Assembly (NCBI GenBank): GCA_008477525.1
Contig: SPDT01000002.1
Span: forward strand, 3,472,001 to 3,536,000
Source of the DNA: Hypomyces perniciosus
Taxonomy: Eukaryota > Ascomycota > Sordariomycetes > Hypocreales > Hypocreaceae
Length of the DNA stretch: 64,000 bases
Direction of reading: 5' to 3'
Shown here: in pieces, positions 53,575 through 63,647 of the stretch
How the letters are laid out: every line of letters starts with the position of its first letter
How positions within the stretch are numbered: the first letter of the stretch is position 1
Notes under the pieces: model-generated
Told to the model about the DNA's origin: nothing
The model's input: the letters and a program-made list of their open reading frames with translations, nothing else
Databases searched by the model: none
Position numbers and translations under genes: made by a program

Positions 53575-54391
53575 GATTGGCTAGATGGAATGAATTATGG
53601 ATGTGGTTTTATGAAGTAATTGCCTAAATGCCTGGGAGAACAAGACGATCTAGGGGCTGAAGGGACGAACGCCGATGGGATTATATAGGACCAAATTCCT
53701 TGTATCAGCCACTTTTCATTTCATAGATACCCAGCGAATAAGGGATGTATAGGAAGTATTTGAATTCTTCCGCGCCAACCGCCCAACACCTATCAAGAGT
53801 TGACACAGCAAGTGGTAATCGGAGCTTCGTGAAACATCTGCCGTGCTGATAAAAAGTCGTTAGACGCTGACATATCCTGAGTAAGCCTAGGGTTATCATC
53901 GAACTTTCGGCTGCGTCCCCATAACTGACTTCTTATAAGCCCTTTCAAGCACAAGACTCTCTGGCGTGTTTCCCATGATGGTGTGAGGATTGAGGGATTA
54001 CTGACTGGGTTGCGGCCCAATTATAACGGGCGCAGCTAAAGGGGCTAACATGTTGCTAAAATTCAACTTGTATCATTTGTTGCTGTAACGTGATGTCAGC
54101 TAGACTGGTAGACAGTCAATCCCCTTGTTCATGGCCACCCACTTCCTATACGAGTTCTCCTTCTAAGGCAGGGATCAAATGAGTATATGGCATTGGCAGT
54201 GCTGGTGGGTCTACCTAGGTGAAACACTCCTTTGTGAGAGTCACTCATAGGCTAGGTAGGTTGGGTCAAAAACGCTATTAGGTTATATGCCCATGGTAGA
54301 GCTCAGTCCTGAAGATAAATACTGTCTTATATTCTGTCATTTTGAAGGACTTTCAATCAGCTTCTCTTACCCGTAATCTACGGATCACAAA
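53575..54391. promoter_or_regulatory. Shared divergent promoter region
   Basis: About 0.8 kb separate the starts of the two divergently transcribed secreted-protein genes. No open frame of note is present. The arrangement would allow shared control, though I see no specific operator repeated on both sides. Confidence 0.4.
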
Positions 54392-55260
54392 ATGATTATC
54401 ACTACCTTCATTCTCTACCTTCTGTTTAATCAATCTGTGCTTATTGAAGCACTCTCGTATTGTGATGCAAAAGCCAAGGGAGCTCGAATGCTGGCTACGC
54501 TTCAAGATGCGTCTGCAAAGCAAAGTCAATTTCATTTCAACGGCGACGACTTTCAGGTTTATATGAGTAATGAGGGTTGGGATGTACAATTTTGGGATTC
54601 AAGTGTAAGTCTTGTCAAAGCTTTTATTAAAAATTTATTCACTTACACATTAAAGCAAGCATCAATGTATAAGGATAGAGTCATGGCTCAAAATCAGAAA
54701 ACAGGAACAAAAACTGTAGGTTTTTTCTTCTTGCTCATACTATATACCATACTTATAAATCAATTTAGGGCACTGGGGCATTTTATAACAACTACTATAG
54801 CCCGAAAGAAGGCAGTATCACTGCTGTGAATCTGTTGTCCCCTGCAGCTGCGTTAAAGAGAGGCTCTAAAGGGGATATGCCTGAATTAACCGCTTGGTCC
54901 GACGTTTCTTTTTTGATATATCAACATATGGCAGTATCCCAAGGCGTCTCGATTACAAATCTCAATCAAATTATCCACAAGGACGTGACCAATGTTGACA
55001 CAAAGGATATCATAAAGGCAGTCTGCAAATCCTTGGACGATGATGCACCAAATCCTTGCCCGCCAAAAAGCCCTGGCCTTCAATTCGATGTTAGTACAGA
55101 CAACGGCAAGGCACTGCTAGGGACGCCTAACGCGCTTGGTGCTGGGTGGCTTTTGGCACAACATCGTGCAGCGTTGCCAGGGAAAGCTATTACATCGGTC
55201 CAGGTTTATAACAATATGCCACCTTATGGGTCTAGCAGTCTGATTATCCATATTAGCTAG
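54392..55260 (+). CDS. Predicted secreted protein of unknown function
   Basis: Three exons (54392-54604, 54656-54715, 54769-55260) join in phase 0 across 51- and 53-bp GT..AG introns into 254 residues. A hydrophobic signal peptide (MIITTFILYLLFNQSVLIEA) starts the protein. The mature part has FYNNYYSPKEGSITAVNLLS, then AALKRGSKGDMPELTAW and a Pro/Cys stretch (NPCPPKSPGLQFDVS), with a Gly-rich end. I recall no named domain. It has three cysteines and no membrane segment after the signal peptide. Splicing is supported by uninterrupted frame and by exon 3 opening exactly at GTGAFYNN. It is divergent to the 810-residue secreted protein, so the two may act together outside the cell, which is an inference. 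Confidence 0.75.
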
Positions 55261-56679
55261 TTTTTGAATTTGGAGCTGGAGCTGGACAGGTTGGACAGTT
55301 AGTGAATGAGGCCTGAGATGGCTCGCAATCTACCAGGATCAACAAAGCGCCAGGTGTTGAGTCTGGCCGGACTAGATTAGTTCAACATGTAAGTTGGTTA
55401 TAATACTGTATACGGTGTAGCACAGTAAGATATGTCTCTCTTGATAAGTGGAGTTGCTGGCAAATTTGTCGCTATATTCAATGCACGCATTCCTCGACAT
55501 AAGCAGCAGAGCGGTAGGGCATTCTTGAGATATTTCTGTGGTGGATGAATAATCGGCCACGTAACCTTTTGGAGTCAGATGATCCTACAAAGTTCCAATA
55601 AATATAGGCAGCGCGGTTAGAAGCAGGTTGAAGCAGGGATTGTTCTTGAATCATCGTGGTAGACATCTAATCTTAAATCATTCGAGCCGCGAATTACATT
55701 TTCTTTACTGCCAGTTTGGTCGCATGCATGCTGGAGCCCATCACTGATTACTCAACGTCCTTGCAGCTAAATCAGTTGTTGATCCTGTATTCAATGTCCG
55801 CTTGACTGCTTATTATTTTGCTATTGCCGACCATCAACAATAAACCCTTAAAACTCACAACTAGTAATGCAAGGTCGCGAAGCAGTCATGCGATCTGAAT
55901 CACTTCTGTACTTGATAAAACTCACCCAATCCAAGCCTGTTCTGTTTAACCTCTTCCGATGGAATACGGGGTATATCGGCGTAATCAACGTAGCAGCCCA
56001 GGTCACCCTTTGTTTCATCTTCGAATGTCTGTCCGTTTCCAGCCTACTGAAGACGATCCTGGCACTCGGGATACTCGTAGTCCTCCACCCTGGGATACGA
56101 GGCCAGGGACGGAGTGTGAGAGGTGGCAGATACACGCTTCCTCCATATTGAGCCGTTCTTGCCGATAATGGTGTCGCGTAAAGAGGGTCGTGTAGTCAGC
56201 CGTTATCACAAGCGAATAGGGGTCAAATAGCACCTAAATTGCTTCTTCATTATATCCCGCTATTATTGTCTTAGGAACCGTCCCCTGATCACTAATAGTT
56301 TCCCGGCCAGCTATTTTATAGTGTTAGAAGAACGCGTCGCGTTTTTCTCTACTCTCTTAAATCCTCCTTATATTCTATATCGCAATTTCCTTCGTGTTTC
56401 CTTCTGCAGCCATTTCCCACCAATCCACGCTATCCGATAGATAGGTAGTATGTGGCCAGTGTCGAAGCCCGTCGCGCAAGCGATGGCATTACTAACTCTA
56501 TAGTACTCCTTCTCATCCTGGGTAACCAAGCCGTCCCTGGTCTAGTAAATAGGCGACTTTACTAACTCCTGAACCATGACTTCGAGATATCCCGGGGCGG
56601 GTGTCAGTCAGCGACATCCAGGAATGAGTTTAGGCTCCAGGGCCTCGTACAATCCAGGCTTGGTCACACACTTCTCGGT
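55261..56679. other. Intergenic, no confident gene
   Basis: Overlapping short frames at 55848-56233 on both strands lack recognisable features. The remainder shows no gene or repeat that I could match within the window. Confidence 0.4.
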
Positions 56680-56681
56680 TA

Positions 56682-57142
56682 CAGTAGAGTGTGAAATGAG
56701 TGTCCGCGATTTGTCAATATAGAAAGTTTCTGGGCACAGAACTATACCCCTTAGCTCCGTAGCCAATACTTCTGTGAGTGCAGTCTAACCGTACTTTCTT
56801 AACCTTTACCTAATATTACATAATACCCATTTCGCTGTTGCTATATAGAGGGGAACGGCAAGAAACAGCCGAAAGCCGCTCTAATCCCTTTATTAGTAGA
56901 AAAAACTTTAGATTCATAAATGCTGTATTATTAAGTGCCTGTTTCTGACTTTTAAAAATAAGAACGATCAAAATCTTAATATAGAACATTAAAAAGCCAT
57001 AAATGGCCGTTGTTAGGTTAAGGTTAACGAATAACCTGATATGCGTTATTATGTAGTGCTAGCTACAGCAGGCAGCAGCCTGGTCCATGCTCAGAGAGTT
57101 TCTTAATATGTAAATTGCGGACACTCGTTTCGCACTCTACTG
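56682..57142 (-). mobile_element. MITE copy B (461 bp), TA-flanked, inverted to copy A
   Basis: The ends cagtagagtgtgaaatgag and ctcgtttcgcactctactg are inverted repeats flanked by TA. On the minus strand it aligns with copy A at 22436-22841 through the ends and the core (atggctttttaatgtt; gctttcggctgtttcttgcc), with indels. It is non-coding. Confidence 0.85.
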
Positions 57143-57220
57143 TAGTGGTAGCGAAATGGTTATAGAGCTGGTCCAGGGGTTATCGGCCCTGGGCTCAAGT
57201 GCCTGTCGGAAAACTTAGTT

Positions 57221-58057
57221 ACGTAGTCAGCTTGTTCACATCACGAAGATAGGGCGCCAGAATTCCACTCAATTGCTCCATCCTCTTTTTATCCTCATTC
57301 GATTCTCTTCCAGTCATTTTATCATAGAAACAGAACGCCGCGCGTTCTGTTTCACCTCACGTCAGATCACAGGTTCCCTTGCATACACATTTTTGCTTAT
57401 TTCCAACAACTAGACCGACGTTATCCGACATGATCATCGATCGAGATCTCCAGGAGAGAAGCGATCTACCCTGCGACACTGGATCTGACCGCGCTACATT
57501 GGAGGAGGCGTTTCTAAACCTTGACTTCGGCACATTTAGCAACGACTGGTTTGTCAAGAGTGGCTTGTACGCAGCCGACGAAGTCAGCGTCACCGTCAGG
57601 GCTAGAGTTTTTCGAGAGAAGCTGTGGAACATCGTTGAATCACTTCAGAAGGAGGACGGTCCCCAAGATGCGAAGGGCTATTGTAATCGTCACACATGGA
57701 GTTTTCATGAAGTATCTGTCGCGGGATATGAGTATTGATCTTCCAAAGGCAGGGTGGAAGGCCTTCAGCGTCCGCAAAGGGGTTGATGGCGAGGTTGTGC
57801 TATTATCTGCCCACTCCTGTCGGATAACGTCGGTCTAGTTGTTGGAACAAGCAATACTGAGTATGCAAGGGAACCTGTGATCTTACGTGAGGTGAAACAG
57901 AACGCGCGGCGTTCTGTTTCTATGATAAAATGGCTGGAAGGGAATCCAATGAGGATGAGGAAGAAGGTCAGAGAACAGACAGAATACGGAGCAATTGAGT
58001 GGAAGTCAAGGTGCCCAAAATGCCCTATTTTCGTGATATGTTCAGACTGACTACGTA
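57221..58057. mobile_element. Inverted-repeat element carrying a captured phosphatase fragment
   Basis: A left arm (about 57221-57432) and right arm (about 57826-58057) are imperfect inverted copies of each other, both containing gaacgccgcgcgttctgttt (or its complement) and aactagaccgacgttatccg. Between them lies only a histidine-phosphatase gene fragment. The outermost bases are flanked by TA (tacgtagtcag / ctgactacgta). The structure matches a Pack-TIR type element that has picked up host coding DNA. Confidence 0.75.
57430..57838 (+). pseudogene. Histidine phosphatase (phosphoglycerate-mutase-like) fragment
   Basis: The first frame (57430-57660) reads DLQERSDLPCDTGSDRATLE, then LDFGTF and ARVFREKLWNI, matching the middle of fungal phosphoglycerate-mutase-like histidine phosphatases. 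A one-base frame change near 57665 leads to RRAIVIVTHGVFMKYLS, the block with the second catalytic histidine (THG). The N-terminal RHG block with the phosphorylated histidine is missing, as is the C-terminus. It lies exactly between the inverted arms, so it is a captured piece, not a working enzyme. Confidence 0.75.
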
Positions 58058-58213
58058 TGCATCTTACGCGACAACTCCAATTAAGTACATCTCCCGAGAT
58101 TAATATGCCAGCTTTATATCCTCTGAAGAATAACTCAAAATGCAGTCAGAGCAAGTAGCCGACAGGGTAAGAAGCAAAGAAAATCTAAATTGAAGAAGGG
58201 CTCAATAGTGACA

Positions 58214-59888
58214 TCAATTTGATACGACAGCATACCATACCAGCCCAAGTACCGCCCCCATAATAATTGCAATCGGTGGACTGACACCAAACCAATAACC
58301 TCCAACGTAGCTCGAGGCCGTGACAACCATCCACCATGGTTCCATTCCAAGACTAGTGCCTTGTTGAAATCCTTCGTCTATATACCCAATCTGCCAGAGG
58401 CGATAGACGGCGGTGAAAATAAGTCCAACAGCAGCTGCGTTAACACCCCTGAGTAGGGATTTCACCCACCTAAGTCCGCGAACAGCACTCCATATACCCA
58501 TTGTGCCGTGGACTGTGATGAGACCAGGGGCAAAGATCGCGATGAATCCCAGAATTGCTCCAGCAGCCGAGTTATATCCACCCTTTATCGCCGCGAGGGC
58601 GCCGAGATATACAGCAAAGTTGAAGTTCGGACCCGGAAAGGCCTGTTGAATTGCTAAGCCGATCAGAAAATCTCGAGGAGTCACCCAATTCTCGGCAACA
58701 ACATATTCGCGAAGAAGTGGAATGACGACCGGTCCACCACCAAAGATGATAGTGCCTGCAAGGTACATATTGGCGAAGAAGCTGAACAGAAGCGATTTGG
58801 AAGGCAAGGTGCCGCGAAGAACCATGATGACAACGAAGGTGATTAAGAAGCATACAATGACGCCCAGGCCGAACTTCCATGAAAAGTTTAGCCTGCGCTC
58901 CGGTGGGATAATCCGTGGTTCCTGTTCAGCGGATGGCTGTCCGTGTTCAGTGAGCGGAAGGGTTGTCTGTGTCGCCCTATTGGGACCGTCGTGACACTCT
59001 ATGGCCGATTCCGGTAGGCGAGCCGACAGGCCAGTGCTTCCATCTTCTGATCGTCGAAACCGTCTTCGGGCAATTGTCAGCATGCTGGCCAGTGCTAGGA
59101 CCGGCCTATGGAGCCAGCGTAGGTCGTGAACAACAGCTGCCATTCCGGCAAGAAACATAAGCAGTGGGAAGTACCACAGAGCATTGTATAACATGCCAGC
59201 GGCAGCGCCGAAAAAGACCAGAATACGCGTCATCTTATCTGTGATGGCCTTCTCGGACAGTTGAACTGCAGCAAGAGTGATGATACCGACAGTGGAGGCA
59301 TTGAGACCCGAGAGGAGGGCGTAAACAGGTCGGGGGAGAGACGTTCCAATATTAGATACGCCGACAGAGAGGCCATACATGCCCAAAGCTCCGGGCAAGC
59401 TGTCGCATCAAGTCAGCAAACCATGCATCCCAGTCATAGAGCGCAACGGCAATTTAGACTTACCTCCATAAGAAGAAGCCTAGTACGGCAGGGAGGAATC
59501 CATCATGAATGAGATTGACGCAGTAATGCATCTTTGTACTGCCAGGGCCAGAGAAGGCCTGGCATACACTGAAAAGTTCCTGGTACTGATTGCCGCTTAG
59601 TATGTCTCGAGATACAACCGTTATTCATAATGCCCATACCACCTGCTCATCAATCCATTGGAGTTTTGTCACAAATTTGTCATGAAACTATGGCAATCAG
59701 CAAGATGATTTCAGAAAAGGATGATGCAGTGGCAAGAGGCATGGCTAGTCTGTGTAACTCACAATCTTGAAATGCACTGGTGGTCCGCCAAACGAAGTAA
59801 AACCGAGAAGGTAATTTTGGCTGGTGGTGTTCCAAGCTCTGGCACTGAAGCCTGCGGCTTGCCGGCTTCCCGACGGCTGTCTGGCCAT
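58214..59888 (-). CDS. Chromate ion transporter family (CHR) protein
   Basis: Four exons on the minus strand, 59888-59763, 59687-59643, 59585-59464 and 59399-58214, splice in frame into 492 residues, the size of a two-domain CHR protein. Introns are 75, 57 and 64 bp; the second has a tactaag branch site 12 bases before its acceptor. The two homologous halves show paired motifs: GFTSFGGP (residues 30-36) and CQAFSGPGS (65-73) in the first, TIIFGGGPVV (about 314-323) and QQAFPGPNFN (about 349-358) in the second. About ten hydrophobic segments surround a charged central loop (about 210-265). Such membrane proteins export chromate or sulfate-like anions; the fungal substrate is uncertain. The ATG at 59888 gives a short hydrophilic leader. 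Confidence 0.88.
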
Positions 59889-59975
59889 TTGTGAGTTTCT
59901 GAACGAAGTAGGGGCAGACCAAGTTACGGTACAGTAGCGAGATGCCGTTTAGATAATTATACAATTGCGCTCTAT

Positions 59976-61306
59976 GCGGGCAAGTCGGTGACAAAAAAAC
60001 AGGGACCGCAAAACGCCCCCGCCCACACAACAGCCATGACATCACGATATTACACCTCAATTTAAGCTGCTAATTTGATCCATTTTTTCAATATAGCGAG
60101 GCAAACCGAGATCTACTACTATCATCACAATACCCCAAAGAAGGCTAGGGTCAAAGGCACTATTACTTTTGCCTAATTGCAAAAACAGCGTTATGGCCAC
60201 AATTTCAGCTATAAATGATATCTTCAATGCTTGTCAAGTCAGCAAGACCCGCGGCTATGAGATATTAAAGTCGATCGACCGGCGATTCCATAACCAAGAC
60301 TATCCTGAGACCTGTGGCCGACCAAAGAAGCTATCTCCGGAAGACCTTGATGCCTTGGAATGGCTGATTTGGCAAGAAGGTTTTGAAGCCCGTAACCTGA
60401 CCTGGGCCTAGCTACTTCTAGCAGCCAATATCGACAAGGAAGTCAGCCCTCAAACCGTCAAACGGGCCCTTGGAACGCGGCAATGGCGCAAGTGTATTGC
60501 TTGCCCAAGGGCCTTTGTTTCTCGTGACATTGCTGAGAAACGGATGGAATTTGCGCGTAAGTCTCTCGAGATAAGACCTATAAAATACGACTATCGCAAT
60601 ATTCGCTATTTAGATAAATGGCATACTGCTTATGGAGAGTCTAGATGGGCTTGGATCTTGCGGAAGCCTGGGGAAAGATATTGCCTAGATTGTATCCAAG
60701 AGCGGCCGCAGCCGCTATTGGAAGATGAATGCTTCAATGCCCATTTTTGGGCTGTAATTGGCTATGATTTTAAGAGCCCGATGGTTGAATATCAGATCTC
60801 AACGAATAATAACGGCAAGATGACTATGAATTACTATCGCAATCATATTATTAGCAAGGAAGTTATCCAGAAATGGGTTCAAAACGGCTATGAGTCTATC
60901 CTTGAAAAAGATTGCGATTCAAGCCATACAAGCAAGATCATTCATCAATTCAAGAAGAACAACAACATCAAATTCTTCTATAATGCCCCAGCCAGCCCAG
61001 ATCTATCGCCAATCGAAAATGCATAGCATTATCCATCGACTGGAATAACGGACCTTCCTTATGCTAAGAAGCAGGATCTAGTGGAAACAGCAATAGAAGC
61101 GTGGAATTGGCTAGACCAAGAGACTATCAATGGATAGATTGATACAATGCCGGATTGGTTTAAAGCTGTATTGGAATTAGAAGGCAAGATAACTGGATAT
61201 TAGCTATAGGATAGCTGAATTTGCAAGCCTGTTGTGTTGTGTGTGGTGTTGTTGTGTGGACGGGGGCGTTTTGCGGTCCCTGTTTTTTTGTCACCGACTT
61301 GGCGGG
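59976..61306 (+). mobile_element. Tc1/mariner-like element with 52-bp inverted repeats, decayed
   Basis: Terminal inverted repeats caagtcggtgacaaaaaaac.. at 59981-60032 and their complement at 61250-61301 differ at one position. Immediately outside both ends is gcggg (59976-59980, 61302-61306), a possible 5-bp duplication, which is odd because Tc1/mariner elements duplicate TA. The left end lies less than 100 bp upstream of the chromate-transporter start, so it may affect that promoter. Confidence 0.8.
60169..61200 (+). pseudogene. Tc1/mariner-type transposase (DDE_3), RIP-nonsense
   Basis: An N-terminal helix-turn-helix part (SAINDIFNACQVSKTRGYEI, then GRPKKLSPED) and the DDE region can be read in a plus frame broken by TAG stops. 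Catalytic-region blocks are FWAVIGYD near 60750, EKDCDSSHTSKI (middle Asp, about 60904-60940) and PASPDLSPIEN (about 60985-61020). The stops at 60409, 61024 and 61135 sit where Trp is plausible (TGG to TAG): TWA(stop)L, ENA(stop) and NG(stop)IDTM. This is the RIP pattern, so the element cannot move by itself now. Confidence 0.85.
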
Positions 61307-61734
61307 ATGCCTTTTGTACTGTACGGATGGCCGATGTTTCATTGATTGGGAATAGAGTACTGGCTCGTGTGTGCCGCCAATCATCTGCCGTTATACTGCG
61401 CACGTGCTCTTGGCTGTAATTCCGTTACAGGAAGTCATGTCACTGCGGCACTGTCATTGGCTCTGAGCACTTCCATCATGTATTAGTCACGCCGAAGGAT
61501 GACAATCAATATGATGGGGTCCGGATGCAAGTTTCGCCGAAGTCTGAAACATGCCGACACCTGGCGCCGTGGCAGCTGACTCGATTTCGAAGCAGCCACG
61601 GTCAATACTTCAACCACTATACTCTGATCTGTGATAAGAACTGTGGCTCTTGTGGGCATTGTGCGGATCATCTGGATCTTTTGGGATAGATCGCCTGTCT
61701 CTTATTGGGCAGTCAGGCTCTAAAGTGTCTTAAG
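61307..61734. other. Spacer, no gene seen
   Basis: Non-coding by inspection. It may hold the body of an element whose right terminal repeat is at 61735-61775, but no matching left end is found. Confidence 0.4.
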
Positions 61735-61775
61735 CTAACAAATGCGGACACTTGATTCGGCCCCTAATGCAGTGT
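61735..61775 (+). repeat. Lone MITE-type terminal repeat
   Basis: acaaatgcggacacttgattcg followed by gccc..gcagtg resembles the right-hand ends of the MITEs at 22.4 and 56.7 kb (gcggacactcgtttcg). In this orientation the element body would lie to the left. No partner end is seen. Confidence 0.5.
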
Positions 61776-63045
61776 TCCGATTGAGAAAAACCTCAACATC
61801 GCGGACAATACGTCGCGCTGGACCCTCCATTATCCCGTGATCGGTAAGGAATTGGTACACTCTATCTTGATCCTCGTCGATGAGTTCAAGGTAAAGGCCC
61901 TTGCTTAGTACCAGCTCGCAAGCTCGGTCATATTCATCCTTTAGAACCTGTCTTCTGACCCGTGAGGCATGCCATGCAAAGTACTCCTCAGCAACATCGT
62001 CCGACATTTCTAGTGCTTCCAGCGCACAACGCAAGGATGCCGCTTCAGGTGTAGACCTCACGCTGGAGTTAGTTGAAGTTGTGTCAGGCTGACCGGGCAT
62101 AATGTTATGAATATGTATAGCAGGAGTGGGAACACCAGTGGGGTAAGAGCCCGAGTTGGCTCGCTTTCGCTTGCGAGATGAATGCTGTTGCTCTTCAGCA
62201 AAGAGCTCGTCGCGAATTTCTCGAGGCATATCTTCATGTTTTTTTATGGCTTCGCCTTTCTGCACTTGCTTAACGAGGCTCCTCAATTGATGCCCCATAA
62301 GCTTGTAGTGCTTTTTGCTTGCAGGATCTTGCCAGTAATAAGGACCTCGGTCGCACGGGGCACCTGGGCAGCTAAAAACAGTAAATAGATACTCCCAAGC
62401 AGCTGACCGGCCCAAAACAGCCGTTTCGGCATTGCGCCGAACTTGCATCTCTGCAAGCTGACCGTTAGTAGACCCCTGTCCAGCAGGGCCAACGGCTTTA
62501 CTCTCTACGTAGTTGAAAGTGACCTTGATCTTCAACTTCCTCCCGTTGCGGAATAGATGGCTCCATTCCTGCAGTTGCCTCTCTACAACTAGCCACTGAA
62601 CTTTTATTTTATCGAACCGCTGCGTTATGTTTCCCTCAGAACGCTCAGTAACGGACATATCGATCGTGGTGGCATCAGCCGTACATGGCTTCTTTACTTG
62701 GAGTTTTCGAACAAGGTCGTCTAATTCTGACATGAGTGATTTATTCCAGAAGTCGCTAGGAGCCAGCACGAGATTTTGCTCGGTTTGCTTCGCGACCTGT
62801 CTATTGTTCAAAGTCAACTTCCATTCCAGCTAGTAGTGTATATAGCGCTGTTTGTCATATTGCAGGCCGTTTAGATCCCATTCAGCCAATGGTAAGAATA
62901 GCAGCGTCCCCGGAGGAGCTCGTAGGTTGCACCATTGGCTCGAAAGAGATGGGCTTCGCTGGCAAGTGGGTGTCGGAACATTGCAAAGCTGGGAGTATGT
63001 CTCGTCGTCACTAAAGGTCTCATTCACGTAATCGTCGTCAGTCAT
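61735..63045 (-). pseudogene. Repeat-associated ORF of unknown function, one nonsense codon
   Basis: Reading on the minus strand from an ATG at 63045, one frame of 437 codons is broken only by a TAG at about 62830 (IHY-stop-LEWKLTLNNRQVAK), which could be a CAG-to-TAG change. The protein has an acidic start (MTDDDYVNETFSDDETY), then YWQDPASKKHYKLMGHQLRS (about residue 240), a basic nuclear-localisation-like SSRKRKRANS, and a helical C-terminal third rich in Glu/Asp. I do not recognise a named domain, and from general knowledge I suspect a multi-copy fungal ORF carried by transposons. Its last codons (AESSVRIC) lie in the lone terminal repeat at 61735-61775, suggesting that insertion there replaced the natural end. 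Confidence 0.5.
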
Positions 63046-63647
63046 GGAAATTGATGAAGTTGATGCAAGAAAGAAGAGTCGCCGCCGCGACCACGAATGG
63101 GGGGAAGTGGCCGTGTGGAATGGCGGACGCGCGTCGCCCCGCTCAAAGATCCTGTAATTTTAAAATTTGTACCTGCACTCGGCGCATTTAGTACTCAGTA
63201 CTCCGTAGTCAGTTCTGCACTATCTACAAGAGCTACGTCTTAGTAAGGACGCTATTTACTTTGCAGTACCGTGGCACTACTTGGACTTCGGCGCCTGGCA
63301 GGCCGTTAATCTCGTACATAATTGTACCCTCGAGGTTTAACTGGTCCGTGCGGGGAAATTTGCAGAGTGAACAGGACAACTGTAACAGCACGTTTCTGAG
63401 TCTGCCTTGTTGCGCATGAAATGGAACGATTAGTAGCCTATATTAGATAGAAGAACACAATAGTCAACAAATAGGCAATGTCTATTTCTTTAAGTTTTGC
63501 GGAGTATAATAAGAGCCAATCTAGAACCGATCTTAGTATATTATTAGACTATCTGTACATACCTTCACTATAACCACTACATCCTTCTCTCACGCATATA
63601 TAGCATTCACGCCATTCCACAACTCTCCCCTATAAAAAGTTCCCCGC
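63046..63647. other. Intergenic, no gene seen
   Basis: No coding pattern. The section contains the upstream region of the minus-strand ORF and a moderately AT-rich stretch. Confidence 0.4.

Noticed and set aside
59586..59642. In-frame stop in the chromate transporter suggesting a pseudogene
   Set aside because: The stop lies in a 57-bp segment with GT..AG ends and a tactaag branch site; removing it restores frame and the motif order WIDEQ then YQELF, so it is an intron.
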